This document shows, piece by piece, positions 61,116-64,000 of a stretch of DNA of 64,000 nt. The notes beneath the pieces were generated by a model, which worked only from the letters and a program-made list of their open reading frames with translations, searched no databases and was not told the DNA's origin. Source of the stretch: Pararhizobium sp. YC-54. GTDB lineage: Bacteria > Pseudomonadota > Alphaproteobacteria > Rhizobiales > Rhizobiaceae. Where the stretch lies: the NCBI RefSeq assembly GCF_025847205.1, contig NZ_JAOYTH010000008.1:62001-126000 (forward strand), written 5' to 3'. A program made the translations under genes and the position numbers. Numbering within the stretch: position 1 is the stretch's first letter; each line of letters opens with the position of its first letter.

Positions 61116-62498
61116 ATGCTAAATCCATTCGGCCCTATCGGGCGTTCATTCGCAACGGCGGCTCTTCTGCTGTCCGTCGCCGCCGCTCCGGTTTTCACCG
61201 TGCCGGCAAGAGCACAGGATGCGACGCAAACGGCTGCCGCGACGGCGCAGGCCGATGACGATACGCCGGACCTTCTGACGGAAGACGAGCTGGAGGTGCT
61301 GGTCGCCCGCATCGCCCTTTATCCGGACGAACTCGTCGCCGTCGTCACATCAGCCTCGATCTTTCCGCTGCAGATCGTGGAAGCCCAACGCTTCCTCGAT
61401 CAGTCGAAGACCAAAAAGGACCTGAAGCCCAAGGATACGTGGGACGGCAGCGTCATCTCGCTGCTCAACTATCCAGACATCGTCAAGATGATGAGCGACG
61501 ATCTAGAATGGACCCAGTCGCTCGGAGCCGCGCTCACCTATCAGCAGAAGGACGTGCTGATCGCGATCCAGGCCCTGCGCGACAAGGCTGTCGCCGATAA
61601 CATCATCAAAAGCGACGACAAGGTCACTGTCGTCAACCAGGGCGACAATGTCGTCATCCAGGCCAAGGACCCGGAAAAGATCTACGTGCCGCAATATGCG
61701 CCGGAAATGCTCTACGAACCGGGCTATGCGCCGGCGCCGATCAGCTATTATCCCGATCCCTATCCGAACTATTACTACCCGACGGCCACCTTCTTTGCAG
61801 GTGCCGTGACCGGGGCGATCTGGGCTTCGGTGGTGGATTGGGACGACTGGGGCGTCTGGGGTGGCGGCTGGCGCGGCGGTGACGTCGATATCGACTGCAA
61901 CAAGTGCTTCAACGACATCGATATCGACCGCAACAAGTTCAAGATGGGCGATGTCGACTGGAAGAATGTCGACCGCTCGAAGATCAAGTTCGACAAGAAC
62001 CAGTTCAACCGCATCGACCACAATGCGATGCGCAACGACTTCAAGGCGAACCGCGGAAACAATATCGGCATCAAGGCCAAGGACGTGCGCCGCCAGGGCG
62101 GTAACGCGATTGCCAACAACCACCCGAAGATCACCACCAACGATATCCGCAGGAGCAAGGTGGATGCGGATCGGATGCGCAACCGTGATGCCAATGCGGC
62201 AGGCCAGCGGCCGCGCAATGCCGGCCAAGGTGCTGCCGTCAACCGGCCGAAAGCGTCGAACGCCCGGCCCGACAATGTTCAGCGGCCGAAGAATGTAACC
62301 CGCCAGGCCAGGGAGCAGAGGCCCGGCGCCCGCGTCCAGAACCGTCCGGCCCGGCAGAATTCGGTGATCGGCAACCCGGGAAACCGTCATCAGGTGCAAC
62401 GCGCCTCCAACCGGGGACAGCATTCGATGGGGGGCGGCCATCGCGGCGGCGGCGGCCATAAGGCCGTCAGGCGCGGCGGCGGCGGACGTCATCGCTAA
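61116..62498 (+). CDS. DUF3300 family secreted protein
   Basis: 460 residues. A signal peptide (PIGRSFATAALLLSVAAAPV to ARAQDA) is followed by the DUF3300 core (ELEVLVARIALYPDELVAVV, TWDGSVISLLNYPDIVKMM). Then comes a Tyr/Pro-rich region, a repetitive DIDIDRNKF-type stretch, and a long basic, Asn/Arg-rich, Gly-rich tail. The function is unknown; the tail suggests a cell-surface or nucleic-acid/polysaccharide-binding role. ATG 61116 is chosen; TTG 61101 is upstream. Confidence 0.88.
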   Translation: MLNPFGPIGRSFATAALLLSVAAAPVFTVPARAQDATQTAAATAQADDDTPDLLTEDELEVLVARIALYPDELVAVVTSASIFPLQIVEAQRFLDQSKTKKDLKPKDTWDGSVISLLNYPDIVKMMSDDLEWTQSLGAALTYQQKDVLIAIQALRDKAVADNIIKSDDKVTVVNQGDNVVIQAKDPEKIYVPQYAPEMLYEPGYAPAPISYYPDPYPNYYYPTATFFAGAVTGAIWASVVDWDDWGVWGGGWRGGDVDIDCNKCFNDIDIDRNKFKMGDVDWKNVDRSKIKFDKNQFNRIDHNAMRNDFKANRGNNIGIKAKDVRRQGGNAIANNHPKITTNDIRRSKVDADRMRNRDANAAGQRPRNAGQGAAVNRPKASNARPDNVQRPKNVTRQAREQRPGARVQNRPARQNSVIGNPGNRHQVQRASNRGQHSMGGGHRGGGGHKAVRRGGGGRHR

Positions 62499-62524
62499 AA
62501 CCGGGTGCAAAGGAGAACACGACC

Positions 62525-63487
62525 ATGCCATCTTGCCATAAAATCTTGCTTCGCTCCCTGTCCTGCGCCGTGGTAATCGCCACCGCAGCACTGGCACCGG
62601 CCGGCCACGCCCAGGATGCGGGCGCCGATACCGCGATCTCGGCCTATATCTCGCCACAGGATCCACCACTTTTCGCCACGCCCGAAGAGGCGCTCGCGGC
62701 CTTCAAGGCCACGCTCGAAGGCGGGGATGTCGCAAAGCTCGCGGCCCTTCTCGGCCTCGATGCTGCCAAGACGACGGACAATACCGGCGTGGCGGACGCC
62801 TTCACGGCAATTCAGGCCGGCGCCAAGGAAAAGCTCGCCTTGACGGATGTCAACGACCGCAAGGTCATCGAGGTCGGCACCGAACGCTGGCCCTTCCCCT
62901 TCCCGATCGCCAAGGGCGACGACGGAAAATGGGCCTTTGACACCTATGTCGGTCTGGAGGAAGTCGCGAACCGCCGGGTCGGCGAAGACGAACTGTCGGC
63001 CATCGACACGATCCGCGCCTATGTCGCCGCCCAGGAGACCTATGCGCTTGCCGACCACGATGGTGATGGCGTTCTGGAATATGCCCAGAAGTTCATCAGC
63101 AGCGAGGGCGCGCAGGACGGGCTCTACTGGCCGGCCGAAGCCTTCGGCGGCGAGGAAAGCCCTGCTGGACCGGCGCTTGCCGATGAAAAAGCCCTCAAAG
63201 CCGCCAAGGCCGGCAACGGCTTTCGTGGCTACCGCTACCGCATCCTCACCCGTCAGGGTGAAGCCATCGCCGGCGGTGCCTATGATTATGTGATCAACGG
63301 CAACATGGTGGCCGGTTTTGGCTTGGTGGCCTGGCCCGTCCACTATGGTCTAAGCGGCGTGAAGACCTTCGTCGTCAACAAGAGCGGCATCGTCTACGAG
63401 GCCGACCTTGGCGACAAGACGTCTGACATCGCAGCGAAAATAGCGACGTTCAATCCGAACGATGGCTGGCAGGTCGTCGAAGACTGA
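62525..63487 (+). CDS. DUF2950 family secreted protein
   Basis: 320 residues. N-terminal signal peptide (LLRSLSCAVVIATAALAPAG), then DUF2950 with FATPEEALAAFKATLEGGD, ADHDGDGVLEYAQKF and GLYWPAEAFGGEESPAGP. AAAGGAGAA precedes the ATG. It follows the DUF3300 gene by 26 bases, and the two are probably co-expressed. Function unknown; DUF2950 and DUF3300 genes typically occur together. Confidence 0.9.
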   Translation: MPSCHKILLRSLSCAVVIATAALAPAGHAQDAGADTAISAYISPQDPPLFATPEEALAAFKATLEGGDVAKLAALLGLDAAKTTDNTGVADAFTAIQAGAKEKLALTDVNDRKVIEVGTERWPFPFPIAKGDDGKWAFDTYVGLEEVANRRVGEDELSAIDTIRAYVAAQETYALADHDGDGVLEYAQKFISSEGAQDGLYWPAEAFGGEESPAGPALADEKALKAAKAGNGFRGYRYRILTRQGEAIAGGAYDYVINGNMVAGFGLVAWPVHYGLSGVKTFVVNKSGIVYEADLGDKTSDIAAKIATFNPNDGWQVVED

Positions 63488-63530
63488 CACGGGTGCCCGA
63501 TGGCAAGCGGCGATTGTCGGGCGCGAAACC

Positions 63531-63662
63531 GTGCAATATGTCAGCAACATCTACAAATACTATGTCGCCTATGACATGCTGGCCGAACACGGAAACGGGA
63601 GAAAAACAGGCGACGGCAGCGACGGCAGCCACGGACAGCAACAAGTAGCGGCCAAGGGGTGA
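63531..63662 (+). other. Short ORF with membrane-protein-like start, uncertain
   Basis: A GTG-initiated frame of 43 codons reads QYVSNIYKYYVAYDMLAEHG followed by a Gly/Gln/Asp-rich tail. The first segment resembles a natural helix, but the ORF has no clear ribosome site and I cannot place it in a family. It may be a real small protein or the residue of a truncated gene between the DUF2950 gene and the FGE-like gene. Confidence 0.25.
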
Positions 63663-63720
63663 ACCCTGTATACGGGGCAACGCGCCTTGGCGCCGACGGT
63701 GAAGCGCAGGAAGAAAAGAC

Positions 63721-64000
63721 ATGCAGACATCGGAAATGCGCGTCGAACAGGAAACCGCCCGGCCAGGCATGATCCGGATCGAGGGCGGTACCTTCATGAT
63801 GGGGTCGAACGATCACTATCCGGAGGAAGCGCCTGCCCATCCCGTCAAGGTCGACAGTTTCTGGATGGATGAAGCGCCCGTGACGAACGGGGAGTTTCTC
63901 GCCTTCGTCAATGCGACCGGCTACGTCACCTTCGCCGAGAAGCGCATAGAGGCGCGCAGCTATCCCGGCGCCCCGCCGCAGAACCTGCGCGCCGGCTCCC
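63721..64000 (+). CDS. Formylglycine-generating-enzyme (SUMF1)-family protein, 5' part
   Basis: The frame is open to the window end (~93 residues seen). IRIEGGTFMMGSNDHYPEEA and FWMDEAPVTNGEFLAFVNAT match the N-terminus of FGE/sulfatase-modifying factor proteins (GGxFxMGS, PVTNxEFxxF). FGEs oxidise a sulfatase Cys to formylglycine; the neighbouring DUF and HAD genes often accompany sulfatase genes. An AGGAAG sits upstream of ATG 63721. The C-terminal catalytic Cys cannot be checked here. Confidence 0.85.
   Translation, partial: MQTSEMRVEQETARPGMIRIEGGTFMMGSNDHYPEEAPAHPVKVDSFWMDEAPVTNGEFLAFVNATGYVTFAEKRIEARSYPGAPPQNLRAGS

Noticed and set aside
1..64000. tRNA, rRNA and CRISPR array
   Set aside because: No cloverleaf-like T-loop segment, rRNA sequence or regularly spaced direct repeats were found by reading; a tRNAscan-SE or CRISPR-finder run would settle this.

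Overview
The window (about 62% G+C, dense overlapping operons, Rhizobiales-type gene content) looks like an accessory replicon or genomic-island stretch of a Rhizobiaceae member such as an Ensifer/Sinorhizobium or Shinella relative. This placement is inferred from gene content: a second nuo operon, ehu/eut ectoine genes and multiple ABC importers. No rRNA, tRNA, CRISPR array or intact insertion sequence was recognised.

Region 1 (1-17.1 kb) starts with the 3' end of a GtrA-like gene. It then holds a complete but rearranged second complex I: nuoJ, nuoK, an extra Mrp/NuoM-like antiporter subunit, a small membrane protein, nuoL, nuoM and nuoN, then nuoABCDEFG, all on the + strand. A convergent - strand unit encodes nuoH, nuoI and a CBS-domain protein. 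With the extra antiporter-like subunit it resembles the '2M' type of complex I.

Region 2 (17.3-31.8 kb) is an ectoine/5-hydroxyectoine import and catabolism cluster. The - strand carries ehuABCD (ABC importer), eutABC (hydroxyectoine to ectoine, inferred), eutD/doeA (ectoine hydrolase), eutE/doeB (deacetylase) and the MocR regulator enuR. The + strand carries asnC/doeX, ssd/doeC and atf/doeD, which take diaminobutyrate to aspartate, plus an unexpected MDR-type oxidoreductase. TTGACA/TGTCAA repeats lie both upstream of ehuA and between enuR and asnC, and are likely EnuR operators.

Region 3 (32.5-53.3 kb) is the most novel part. It combines XdhC, UbiX, UbiD, two sister ACMSD-type amidohydrolases (one lacking the HxH metal site), a His-rich CobW chaperone, a three-subunit molybdenum hydroxylase, an NCS2 xanthine/urate-type permease, a class II aldolase-like protein, a cytosine-deaminase-like amidohydrolase, a BMP-type nucleobase/nucleoside ABC importer and two paralogous LysR regulators. 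Together they suggest uptake, hydroxylation, deamination and decarboxylation of an N-heteroaromatic compound that I cannot identify. Two promoters share ATTCATC-N5-ATTGAA.

Region 4 (53.4-59.1 kb) has a frameshifted flavin-reductase remnant and a five-gene NikA/Dpp-family ABC importer (- strand). Region 5 (59.7-64 kb, + strand) has a small helical protein, a secreted HAD-fold protein, DUF3300 and DUF2950 proteins and the start of a formylglycine-generating-enzyme-like gene cut by the window edge.
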